This document shows, piece after piece, positions 43,933 to 51,928 of a stretch of DNA of 64,000 bases (positions are counted from its first letter, which is position 1; every line of letters begins with the position of its first letter). The position numbers and the translations under genes are program-made. The DNA comes from Oscillatoriales cyanobacterium USR001. Lineage in GTDB: Bacteria > Cyanobacteriota > Cyanobacteriia > Cyanobacteriales > Microcoleaceae. The stretch spans positions 1-64,000 of the forward strand of contig MBRE01000046.1 of NCBI GenBank assembly GCA_001698425.1, in the 5' to 3' direction. The notes beneath the pieces were generated by a model. That model was not told the origin of the DNA, did not search any database, and saw only the letters and a program-made list of their open reading frames with translations.

Positions 43933-45104
43933 TTAGTAATAATCTCAGTCACCACCTGGCCACCATTTACATCCCCTGTCACAGTCACAGTTTCATCTTT
44001 AAGTTGTCCCGCCGCCTTGGGTCCCGTCGAATTAAACTCAGGATCTATTTGACGATAAACCACATTCCCCACTGCATCAAACGTCTGATTCTTAAAATAC
44101 CAAATCAAATTATCAGTATTCAATTGAGAATTACGTTTCTGACCAATTCCTACCACATTTCCTGTCAAATAAAAAATATCTCTCTCCAAATCTCCCCGGC
44201 CTTGATTTCCCCTCATTGTCACTTTTTCTTTCAGTTGAATCACCGTTACCGGGCCAGGAGAAACCACCAATTCCGCCGGAAAATTCCAACTCATCATATT
44301 ACTAGATATTTGCAAAGGCGGATCGGAAGGCATTAATTGAGCATTTTTTGTTAAATTTGCAATTTTTAATTTCAAATCAACATCTGCTTGGTCAGAATAT
44401 GCGCGATCGCTAATTACTTTACCCTGATAACGGTCAATTTGAACAGGCAAATCGCCAATCATTTTTTGCCGATCTAACATCCAAATTAAGTGTTCAGTTC
44501 GTAACTGCAAAACAGGATCTTTAACATTAGCAACCACCTGACCAAATAACTCCATTCGTTTAGCCCGGCTAAAAACTCGCGCCTCCTTCGCTGAAGCTAT
44601 TGCTTGTTTATGATCTCCAGTTAAATTGTTCCGAACTATCAGCAAATCTTCCTTGGGTCGCCACTCTAACTCATTCCCTCGCAATACGATACCATTAAGG
44701 GGATCGGTAGCAATAATCTTACCTTTAAGTATTACTTGATTGCCATCTTGGTGTACCTCACCTGTCTCAGATTGAATTTGATAAACCTCTTTCCCATCTT
44801 GAAAAAGTACACCTTTAGGATTTTTAACATTAACTATTTTTTTATCTTTGCTGTAAGTAGCTTTCTCGGATTTAACAGTCCATAGTTTTTCCCCTTTTTC
44901 ATTAGCTTGTTCCATTGTCACATCGCTTAAAGTTAAGCTACTATTTGACTTTTGAGCCGTATTAATATCTTCAGCTAACTTATTGGCCTGACTATCCTCT
45001 GATTGATTTCCGCAAGCCACTATTCCCAACAACAGCGTAACTAAACCTAGTCGCACTATTCTTGATAATTTAATCTTGTGAATTGTGAAATTTAGATACT
45101 TCAT
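43926..45104 (-). CDS. lptC: LPS export periplasmic protein LptC
   Basis: This 392-residue lipoprotein has lipobox GIVAC (Cys31) and the long cyanobacterial LptC/OstA-like beta-jellyroll: VTMEQANEKGEKLWTVKSEK, KNPKGVLFQDGKEVYQIQSE, LRGNELEWRPKEDLLIVRNN and LERDIFYLTGNVVG. LptC links the inner-membrane LptBFG exporter to the periplasmic bridge. Cyanobacterial forms are about twice the E. coli length, as here. The ATG is preceded by TTGTTAT heptamers (45105-45125). The last codon pair and stop come from the palindromic element that begins at its end. Confidence 0.88.
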   Translation of the reverse strand: MKYLNFTIHKIKLSRIVRLGLVTLLLGIVACGNQSEDSQANKLAEDINTAQKSNSSLTLSDVTMEQANEKGEKLWTVKSEKATYSKDKKIVNVKNPKGVLFQDGKEVYQIQSETGEVHQDGNQVILKGKIIATDPLNGIVLRGNELEWRPKEDLLIVRNNLTGDHKQAIASAKEARVFSRAKRMELFGQVVANVKDPVLQLRTEHLIWMLDRQKMIGDLPVQIDRYQGKVISDRAYSDQADVDLKLKIANLTKNAQLMPSDPPLQISSNMMSWNFPAELVVSPGPVTVIQLKEKVTMRGNQGRGDLERDIFYLTGNVVGIGQKRNSQLNTDNLIWYFKNQTFDAVGNVVYRQIDPEFNSTGPKAAGQLKDETVTVTGDVNGGQVVTEIITKE

Positions 45105-45173
45105 TGTTATTTGTTATCTGTTATAAGTATGTAGTTGCGCTTCAGCGCTCTTAGGCTATGAAAGAGTGGGGAG

Positions 45174-45303
45174 GGCGGGTTTATAGATATCTGGGTTGGG
45201 CGCATTTAGATTTAGGCGAACCCGCCCCTACAAAATCTGTCCTCATCGCCTTGATGGTTACTATATAATCCCAAATACTGTAGATACAAGGGGCGGGTTC
45301 ACC
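45174..45303. repeat. Inverted repeats around GGGGCGGGTT in the lptC upstream gap
   Basis: In the 282-base gap between two minus-strand genes, GGCGGGTT (45174-45181), GCGAACCCGCCCCTAC (about 45216-45231) and AGGGGCGGGTTCACC (45289-45303) form alternating inverted arms. This resembles other cyanobacterial intergenic palindromes. No gene is seen. Confidence 0.55.
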
Positions 45304-45350
45304 AAGAATTTGAAAGGGTGCAGACAGGTTAAATAAACCTACCCCACCCC

Positions 45351-45387
45351 ACTAACAACTAACAACTAACAACTAACAACTAACAAT
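45351..45387. repeat. STRR array: CTAACAA heptamers
   Basis: Five CTAACAA units (TTGTTAG on the other strand) end at the stop codon of the NYN-domain gene. Confidence 0.8.
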
Positions 45388-45995
45388 TATCTATCTTCGT
45401 GATCGTCCATCAAACTAATGCCAGATAAAGGGCGATAAGCGTAATTGGGACGATTGGTTTTTTGGATGTCTTCTTTAATCGCTTCCAGATCGATATAGCG
45501 ATCGGCTACATTAATTAAACTATCACTGGTCATCGATCGCAAACTCACCACCTCAACCCTTACACCGCGATAACTTACAGCATCCACAGCATAAGCAAGA
45601 TCCCCATCACCGCTAACTAAAACCGCTGTATCATAAGCACCCACCAAAGCCATCATATCCACAGCAATTTCTACATCCAAATTAGCCTTTTTAGAACCAT
45701 CAGGAAGTTGCACCAAATCCTTAGAAATCACGCGATAGCCATTGCGACGCATCCACAACAAAAACCCCTGTTGTTTCTCATTAGTGCGATCTACTCCAGT
45801 ATAGAAAAAAGAACGCAACAGCCGCGAACCTGCTGTTAAACGACAAAGTAACTTAGTGTAGTCAATTTCAATTCCTAACTGTAATGCAGCATAAAATAGA
45901 TTAGAGCCATCTATAAAAATTGCTACTCTACCTCTATTTTCTAGCACTTGTTCAGGCGTGAACAAGTCGTTGCTATCTAATTTATTATTCAACAT
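45387..45995 (-). CDS. LabA-like NYN domain protein (DUF88)
   Basis: This 202-residue protein has NYN/PIN-like nuclease motifs: VAIFIDGSNLFYAALQLG (Asp near 29), ANLDVEIAVDMM (Asp pair near 106-111), and AVLVSGDGDLAYAVDAV (Asp pair near 130). It resembles LabA, which gives negative feedback in the KaiC clock output of Synechococcus, but many paralogues exist and the role here is not certain. NYN domains usually cut RNA in a metal-dependent way. metG lies just upstream on the same strand. Confidence 0.85.
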   Translation of the reverse strand: MLNNKLDSNDLFTPEQVLENRGRVAIFIDGSNLFYAALQLGIEIDYTKLLCRLTAGSRLLRSFFYTGVDRTNEKQQGFLLWMRRNGYRVISKDLVQLPDGSKKANLDVEIAVDMMALVGAYDTAVLVSGDGDLAYAVDAVSYRGVRVEVVSLRSMTSDSLINVADRYIDLEAIKEDIQKTNRPNYAYRPLSGISLMDDHEDR

Positions 45996-46071
45996 GGTTA
46001 CTATGCCTCTTTTTTTATGAAAGAAAGTTAGCTAAACAAAAAATTGGTGATAATCTGAAGTAAAAATATCA

Positions 46072-47688
46072 TTATATCACCAAAGATCGAGAAACTGATT
46101 GTAAGACTTCAATTCGTTTAAAAACTGGTTCTGGTTTTCTTAAAGCTTGGTTAGCCGGCAGATTACCCCAAATAGCACCAGTTGACAAGATGTCGATATT
46201 ATTAATCGCTACCTGGTCATTAAAGTCAATTGAAAAACCTAGCTGCTGATAAATAGCAGTGCTGATATTGGGAATAATCGGTGATAAAAGATAAGCGGCT
46301 AATCTTACAGATTCCAACACCGAATACAGGACTTCTCTCACGGCTTCAAGTTGTCCTTGTTTGTACAAACTCCAAGGTGCGCGATCGTCAATAAATTTAT
46401 TACCGCTTCGCACTAAAGTTAGCACAGCTTCGCAAACTTGACTAAAAGCCAGATTTTCGTAAGCGTCAATGGCGCGATCGCTCAAAGTTAAACCCATTAC
46501 CTTCAACGGATTATCTGTGGGAATATCCTCACCATTAATGGGAATTATGCCACCACAATATTTATGAGCCATGCTCAATGTGCGGTTAACTAAATTACCC
46601 AAATCGTTAGCTAAATCTGCATTCACAGTATCGATAAACCGAGTTTCGTTAAAATCACCATCCTGTCCAAATTCAATTTCTTTCAGGAAGTAATAGCGCA
46701 CAGCATCGGCACCGTACTGTTTAACTAATTCAACAGGATCGATGACGTTACCCTCAGTTTTCCCCATTTTTTTACCATCTTTAGTTAAAAATCCGTGTCC
46801 GAATATACGACCAGGCATTGGTAAATCTGCGGACATCAGCATGGCCGGCCAATAAACTGCGTGAAAGCGCAGAATATCTTTTCCAATTAAGTGCAAATTA
46901 ATTGGCCACCATTTTGATAGAGCATTCTCTAAAGTAGGTTCAACATCAGGATCGAGTAGAGCGGTGATATATCCTAAAAGAGCATCAAACCAGACATATA
47001 TGGTATGGCGATCGTCAGTAGGAAACGGTAGCCCCCAATCAAGATTTACCCTAGAAATTGAAAAATCTTGCAATCCCGTACTGACAAAACTCAGCACTTC
47101 ATTGCGTCGACTTTTGGGTTGAATAAAGTCAGGTCTTTGCTCGTAAAGCTCTTGAAGTTGATTTTGATAGCGGGAGAGACGAAAAAAGTAGTTTTCCTCG
47201 TCGCGCCACTCAACTTCTTTGCTGGTGTGGGTAGGACACTTTTTACCGGGAAGGAGATCGCGTTCTTCTTTGAACTCTTCGCAAGAGACGCAGTACCATC
47301 CTTTTTGCTGACTCAAGTAGATGTCACCGGTTGCCCACACCCGCTGGAAAAATTCTTTAACTATGCTCTGATGGCGGGGGGCGGTGGTGCGGCTAAAGCG
47401 ATCGTACTGGATATTTAGCTGCTGCCAAAGGGATTGAAAACCAGCGGCAATTAAGTCGCAGTGAATTTGAGGCGATCGCCCCAAACTCTCCGCCGTGCGC
47501 TGAATCTTCTGCCCATGTTCGTCGGTCCCCGTAATCAGCAAAACTGATTTCCCCCGCAGTCGCTCAAATCTAGCTACTGCATCTGCTGCCATAGTTGTGT
47601 AAGCGCTGCCGACATGGGGTAAATCGTTTACATAGTAAAGAGGTGTTGTTAAAGCAAAGGTGTTTTTTGTTGTATCTGGCGATTTCAT
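46072..47688 (-). CDS. metG: Methionyl-tRNA synthetase
   Basis: This 538-residue class I synthetase has the HIGH equivalent PHVGSAY (25-30) and KMSKS equivalent KKMGKTEGN (about 306-313). It has the zinc-knuckle region CVSCEEFKEERDLLPGKKC and the anticodon-binding part with NRTLSMAHKYCGG and DRAPWSLYK. It lacks the C-terminal tRNA-binding (EMAP-like) extension, as in other short MetRS. It charges both initiator and elongator tRNA-Met. The family is clear although the KMSKS wording is changed. Confidence 0.96.
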   Translation of the reverse strand: MKSPDTTKNTFALTTPLYYVNDLPHVGSAYTTMAADAVARFERLRGKSVLLITGTDEHGQKIQRTAESLGRSPQIHCDLIAAGFQSLWQQLNIQYDRFSRTTAPRHQSIVKEFFQRVWATGDIYLSQQKGWYCVSCEEFKEERDLLPGKKCPTHTSKEVEWRDEENYFFRLSRYQNQLQELYEQRPDFIQPKSRRNEVLSFVSTGLQDFSISRVNLDWGLPFPTDDRHTIYVWFDALLGYITALLDPDVEPTLENALSKWWPINLHLIGKDILRFHAVYWPAMLMSADLPMPGRIFGHGFLTKDGKKMGKTEGNVIDPVELVKQYGADAVRYYFLKEIEFGQDGDFNETRFIDTVNADLANDLGNLVNRTLSMAHKYCGGIIPINGEDIPTDNPLKVMGLTLSDRAIDAYENLAFSQVCEAVLTLVRSGNKFIDDRAPWSLYKQGQLEAVREVLYSVLESVRLAAYLLSPIIPNISTAIYQQLGFSIDFNDQVAINNIDILSTGAIWGNLPANQALRKPEPVFKRIEVLQSVSRSLVI

Positions 47689-48038
47689 TGAGTCGTAAAA
47701 AAATGTCCCTAAATATCTTGGTCGATTCTAACTCAGTATTTACACCTATTCTGTTTATTTTTGGTTTTTTATCAGATTTGGTGGTATTTACAAAAAATTC
47801 ACAAACCCTGTTTTTTACAAAAAGATAAATTATGTCTAATTTCCAATGTAATGTTTGTTTAATATTTTTGGCTAATTCTCAAAGAAGTTTTAATATTCTT
47901 GTCTTTCGCCTCTCTGTAACAGTTGAGAGGAAACATATTTTTTGTTAATCGTTGGCATAAGTTTTAGTAAAGTAATGTTAAGCTAGATGAGAGATTTCAG
48001 ATCGATCCTCATAACCCTGACTAACTTGACTTTTACCA
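47689..48038. other. 350-base AT-rich intergenic gap with one hairpin
   Basis: This gap separates divergent metG and the acyltransferase gene. The only structure seen is an inverted repeat CCTCTC (47909-47914) / GAGAGG (47925-47930) without a clean T run. No RNA gene or small ORF with a ribosome site was recognised. Promoters for both genes are expected here. Confidence 0.5.
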
Positions 48039-48764
48039 ATGTTTTCAGAGAATACCTTGCAGATTTCGCGTTGCTTTTTAGCTGTGTTGGGAACCCAGAT
48101 ATTTTTGTACCACGAAGACCGCATTCCGCGATCGAGTGCAGTATTAGTGGTGAGTAACCATCGCAGTTTCCTCGATCCAGTGTTATTAACGGCTACTATT
48201 GGTCGTCCGATTCGCTTTGCGTGCCATCATTACATGGGTCAAGTGCCGCTAATGCGAGAGATGGTGACGACTTTTGGTGCTTTCCCTCTTTCGGAACCGA
48301 AACACCGCCAACAGCATTTTTTTGCACAAGCGACGGCATTGCTGCAAGCTAGAGAGATGGTGGGGGTTTTCCCGGAGGGCGCAGAACCGATGTTAAAATC
48401 TACTGCTGCGAGTAAAATGGGGAAGTTTGAGCGAGGTTTTGCTCATTTGGCAATGCGCGCTCCTGTGGAGGATTTGGTGGTTTTGCCGGTGGCGATCGCA
48501 TCTTATCAAGAGCAATCAATTCGGTCAAGAGTACCTTTAAAACTTTTGAGTCTTTTCGATCCTTCTGAACCCCTATTTAATCAAACAGGTTCCCATCCTT
48601 TAATTATTTACCAGCGAACTAATGTACTGATTGGTCGTCCTTTTTGGATTACCCCTACTATGCAGCAAAGATATCAGGGAAAAGAGGCGAAAAAAGTAGT
48701 AACTGAGTTAACAGAATATTGTCACGGCGAAATCGCACACTTACTAAGTAGAGGTTGTGTTTAA
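48039..48764 (+). CDS. PlsC-like lysophospholipid acyltransferase
   Basis: This 241-residue protein has acyltransferase block I VVSNHRSFLDPVLL (His41, Asp46), block III GVFPEGAEPM and block IV VVLPVAIAS. It transfers acyl groups to a lipid or alcohol acceptor at the membrane. The next gene, 62 bases downstream, is an alpha/beta hydrolase like the N-terminal part of plant phytyl ester synthase, whose C-terminal part is an acyltransferase. The pair may therefore act on phytol, diacylglycerol or plastoquinone, as slr2103-type enzymes do (inference). It could also be a plain PlsC. Confidence 0.85.
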   Translation: MFSENTLQISRCFLAVLGTQIFLYHEDRIPRSSAVLVVSNHRSFLDPVLLTATIGRPIRFACHHYMGQVPLMREMVTTFGAFPLSEPKHRQQHFFAQATALLQAREMVGVFPEGAEPMLKSTAASKMGKFERGFAHLAMRAPVEDLVVLPVAIASYQEQSIRSRVPLKLLSLFDPSEPLFNQTGSHPLIIYQRTNVLIGRPFWITPTMQQRYQGKEAKKVVTELTEYCHGEIAHLLSRGCV

Positions 48765-48826
48765 ATTGTACTAAGAATGAATCAATAAAATTACCGTTAA
48801 CGGTTAATAGCTAACTGAGTTTAATT

Positions 48827-49642
48827 ATGCGAGATAAGAATCAAATTTGTCTTCTGAAACCGAATTTGCCGAGGCTTGATTATCCTCTATTTGTATTTTT
48901 ACCGGGAATGGATGCTAGTGGCGAATTATTGCGATCGCAGATTCCTGAATTATCCCAAGGATTCGATATTCGATGTCTATCGATACCTACGGACGATTTG
49001 GCAAATTGGGATGTATTGGTAGATGAAACAATCAGTTTAATTACCGCAGAAAAGGTAAAAGGAGGATACCGCTCTGTTTATCTTTGTGGTGAATCTTATG
49101 GTGGCTGTTTAGCGATGAAAGTAATATTAAAAGCACCTCAATTATTCGATCGACTAATTTTAGTTAATCCGGCTTCTTCGTTGAAAAGACAGCCTTTAAT
49201 TGAGTGGGGATCGTATTTAACTAATTGGTTGCCGAGAAGTTTTTATCCTTTATCGGTTCTAGGTCTATTACCATTTTTAGCTTCTTTAGGTAAGATTGAA
49301 AAGAGCGATCGCCAAGCTTTATTAGCAGCAATGCAAGCAGTACCACAAGTTACGTCTATTTGGCGACTAGGCTTACTGCGATCGTTTGATGTAAGCTCAG
49401 AACAATTACGCACGATTCAACAACCAACACTGATAATTGCGAGTAAAGCCGATCGACTTTTACCCTCAGTATTAGAAGCTAAATATTTAGTTAAGGAAAT
49501 TCCCAACACTCAGATGGTTGTTTTACCAACAAGCGGACACGCTTGTTTGCTAGAAACCGATGTTGATCTTTGGGCTATTCTCAAAGAGCGGGATTTTCTA
49601 CTAAATCGGGAGGTAGAATCTTCAGTAATGCGATCGCCATAA
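48827..49642 (+). CDS. Alpha/beta hydrolase, phytyl-ester-synthase N-domain-like
   Basis: This 271-residue hydrolase has FVFLPGMDASGELL (oxyanion loop), VYLCGESYGGCLAMKV (nucleophile Ser90), LIIASKADRLLPS (Asp) and PTSGHACLLE (His). The wording LPGxDxxG...GESYGGCLA...ILVNPASS closely resembles the hydrolase half of plant phytyl ester synthases. It probably releases or passes fatty acid to the neighbouring acyltransferase. A heptamer array follows its stop. Confidence 0.82.
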   Translation: MRDKNQICLLKPNLPRLDYPLFVFLPGMDASGELLRSQIPELSQGFDIRCLSIPTDDLANWDVLVDETISLITAEKVKGGYRSVYLCGESYGGCLAMKVILKAPQLFDRLILVNPASSLKRQPLIEWGSYLTNWLPRSFYPLSVLGLLPFLASLGKIEKSDRQALLAAMQAVPQVTSIWRLGLLRSFDVSSEQLRTIQQPTLIIASKADRLLPSVLEAKYLVKEIPNTQMVVLPTSGHACLLETDVDLWAILKERDFLLNREVESSVMRSP

Positions 49643-49648
49643 AATTAC

Positions 49649-49706
49649 AGTTAATGGTTAACTGTTAACGGTTAACTGTTAACTGTTAACTGTTAACTGT
49701 TAACTG
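49649..49706. repeat. STRR array: TTAACTG heptamers
   Basis: Eight TTAACTG-like units lie between the hydrolase gene and the Ser/Thr kinase gene. Confidence 0.82.
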
Positions 49707-49762
49707 AGAATAGAGACGCTTACAAGGTAAAATATGACAAACTTCTACAATGGGTAAATCTC

Positions 49763-51178
49763 ATGCTTCAACCAAATAACGTTCTTAAAGGAAACTACCG
49801 CATTCTGCAATTTTTGGGAGGCGGTACTTTCGGTGAAACCTATCTCGCTGAAGATGTCCAAAATGTGCGTAAATGTGCGATTAAACGACTCAAATCTTTC
49901 CCAGATAATCCAGATAGGTTGAAACTCGCTAAACGTCTTTTTGACAGCGAAGCTAAAACATTAGAAAGGTTAGGAAAGCATGACCAAATTCCAGAATTAT
50001 TTGACTATTTTGATGAAAATTTTGAGCAAAATAATGAGTTTTATTTGGTTCAACAATTTGTTCCCGGTAAAACTTTAAACACAGAAGAAATTACTCCAGG
50101 TAAGCAGTTAAGTGAGCCAGAAGTTAAAAAACTTTTACGGGAAATTCTCACAGTTTTAGCCTTTGTCCATCAGCAAAAAGTGATTCATCGCGACCTTAAA
50201 CCAGCTAATTTAATGCGTCGAGATGATGGTAAAATATTTATCATTGATTTTGGCGCAGTTAAGGAAATTGGCACTCAAGTTACCCATTTATCTGAGTCAA
50301 ATATACAAAAAACAATAGCTATTGGTACTATTGGTTATCTACCTCCCGAACAATTAGAGGGAAAACCTAATTTGGCTAGTGATGTTTATGCTGTGGGGAT
50401 GATGGGGATTGAGGCTTTGACGGGAATATCGCCTAAAGATTTAGACAGAGACGATCGCGGTCAAGTGATTTGGCGACGGTTTTGCGCTCCAGTTAGCGAT
50501 GATTTTGCTAATATTTTAAATAAGATGGTAGAGAATAATTATAGAGATCGTTATCATTCTGCGGTTCAGGCTTTGCAAGCGTTTAATTCACCACTTCCAA
50601 CAACGGAAATCCAGTCGCCACCGCGTCGAAATTTGATGTGGGTGGGGGGAATTTTGGGGATAATTGCTGTTACTATTGGTGTGACGGTGGGAGTGAGGTT
50701 TATCGGTGGTTTTTCTCCCAGGGTTCCAGTGGAATTATCGCCTTATGAAAATGCGAAGGTGGGGATTAAATTTAAGTATCCGCGTCAATCTTGGGATTTA
50801 CAAGATACTCCTAATTTTATTACGGGAGAAGTGGTTAAGTTGGTGTCTCGCCATCAGGTGGCGACGGTGTTGATTACGGTGGAAAGTTTGGATCGACCTT
50901 TATCTTTTGCTGATTATACTACTAGAACGATTGGGGAAATTGAGAAAATTGCGATCGATCCTAAGCAAATTGAGCGAAAAGATGCGACTTTGGCGAAGCG
51001 GCCGGCGGTGAGTGTGGCCTATACTGTGAAGGACGGTGGGAAGATAGTTAAAAGAATGGAGGTTTGGGCTTTGAAAAGTAATCAGGCTTATATTATGACT
51101 TATGAGGGAGAAAGTGGGAATGATGAGGAGTTATTGTTGAATTTTCAAATGATGGTTGATTCTTTTGAAATGGATTAA
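49763..51178 (+). CDS. Membrane-anchored Ser/Thr protein kinase
   Basis: This 471-residue protein has an N-terminal eukaryotic-type kinase: GGGTFGETYLAED loop (19-31), CAIKRL (Lys41), HRDLKPANL (142-150, Asp144), IDFGAVKEIG (Asp162) and GTIGYLPPEQLEG. One membrane helix (about 290-312) follows, then an extracytoplasmic domain starting ENAKVGIKFKYPRQSWDL that resembles the PsbP-like/lipoprotein domain found on other cyanobacterial SPKs. It likely transmits an envelope signal. No partner phosphatase is nearby. Confidence 0.9.
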   Translation: MLQPNNVLKGNYRILQFLGGGTFGETYLAEDVQNVRKCAIKRLKSFPDNPDRLKLAKRLFDSEAKTLERLGKHDQIPELFDYFDENFEQNNEFYLVQQFVPGKTLNTEEITPGKQLSEPEVKKLLREILTVLAFVHQQKVIHRDLKPANLMRRDDGKIFIIDFGAVKEIGTQVTHLSESNIQKTIAIGTIGYLPPEQLEGKPNLASDVYAVGMMGIEALTGISPKDLDRDDRGQVIWRRFCAPVSDDFANILNKMVENNYRDRYHSAVQALQAFNSPLPTTEIQSPPRRNLMWVGGILGIIAVTIGVTVGVRFIGGFSPRVPVELSPYENAKVGIKFKYPRQSWDLQDTPNFITGEVVKLVSRHQVATVLITVESLDRPLSFADYTTRTIGEIEKIAIDPKQIERKDATLAKRPAVSVAYTVKDGGKIVKRMEVWALKSNQAYIMTYEGESGNDEELLLNFQMMVDSFEMD

Positions 51179-51209
51179 TACCAATTTTTTATGAAGCTGC
51201 ATAGAATCA

Positions 51210-51290
51210 GATCCCCCCTAACCCCCCTTAATAAGGGGGGGACAAGATTCTTCTCAAAGTCCCCCTTCTTAAGGGGGATTTAGGGGGATC
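51210..51290. repeat. Inverted repeat element (GATCCCCC...GGGGGATC)
   Basis: Left end GATCCCCCCTAACCCCCC and right end AGGGGGATTTAGGGGGATC are imperfect inverses, with an inner CCCCCTTCTTAAGGGGG hairpin. It lies between the Ser/Thr kinase gene and xisI and is a common cyanobacterial intergenic element type. Confidence 0.65.
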
Positions 51291-51324
51291 GAAATATATG
51301 CACAACAAAGGAGGAAATTATTCA

Positions 51325-51660
51325 ATGGATTCACTAGAAGAAAAACGTCAAATAATCGAAAATATTTTCCGGGATTATGCCCAAATTTCCTACCGCTATG
51401 GCGATCTGAAAAACCAGGTGATTATTAACAGAGACAGCGATAGCTACTTACTAATGACAGTGGGATGGTCTAATCAAAAGCGGGTTCATTACTGCCTATT
51501 ACACATAGATATTATCGACGGAAAAATCTGGATTCAGCGAGACGGAACCGAAGATGGAATTGCGATTGAACTGGTAATGGCTGGGATTCCAAAAGACCAA
51601 ATTGTTCTCGCCTTTCACCCGGCAGAAATCAGACAGCATACTGAGTTTGCGGTTACTTAG
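51325..51660 (+). CDS. xisI: XisI-like fdxN element excision controlling factor
   Basis: This 111-residue protein reads MDSLEEKRQIIENIFRDYAQ, then LLMTVGWSNQKRVHYCLLHIDI, KIWIQRDGTEDGIAIELV and ILAFHPAEIRQHTEFAV-like tail, matching XisI. ATG 51325 has a strong AAGGAGG ribosome site; the frame opens nine codons earlier. XisI normally forms a pair with XisH (a PD-(D/E)XK protein) and XisF in heterocyst fdxN element excision, but paralogues are widespread in other cyanobacteria. No XisH is adjacent here. Confidence 0.88.
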   Translation: MDSLEEKRQIIENIFRDYAQISYRYGDLKNQVIINRDSDSYLLMTVGWSNQKRVHYCLLHIDIIDGKIWIQRDGTEDGIAIELVMAGIPKDQIVLAFHPAEIRQHTEFAVT

Positions 51661-51661
51661 G

Positions 51662-51740
51662 ATTAGCTTGTTTGTAGTAAGCGCTTTAGCGCTAAAGCGC
51701 TTACTACGAACCAAATCATCAAGTTATTTAATTTTCATTC
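51662..51740. repeat. Palindromic MITE-like element, family A, copy 4
   Basis: It starts two bases after the xisI stop codon, with GCTTGTTTGTAGTAAGCGC, and ends TTATTTAATTTTCATTC. It lacks the outer left arm and is followed directly by another element. Confidence 0.72.
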
Positions 51741-51742
51741 AT

Positions 51743-51861
51743 TAAACAGGACTTACGGATATGGACCCAGAAACCGGGTTTTTTAGAGAATCTGCGGGTA
51801 ACAACGAAGTATTTTCGTAAAAAACCCGGTTTCTTTGGTTGGGTGCGTAAGTCCTGTTTAA
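51743..51861. repeat. MITE with AAACAGGACTTACG ends enclosing a family B palindrome
   Basis: Terminal inverted repeats AAACAGGACTTACG and CGTAAGTCCTGTTT bound a 119-bp element. Inside, at 51769-51834, lies a full family B palindrome (AGAAACCGGGTT arms, core AATCTGCGGGTAACAAC). Either family B has inserted in this element or the two form one composite unit. Confidence 0.7.
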
Positions 51862-51928
51862 GTGCAATTTAAGGAAAAAGCTGGAACTGACGCACCCTAC
51901 AAATGAAATGGATCGAGAAGGGGTTTAG

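Noticed and set aside
45387..45995. Firm name labA for the NYN-domain gene
   Set aside because: Several LabA-like paralogues are common per genome and the sequence alone does not show which is the clock output protein.
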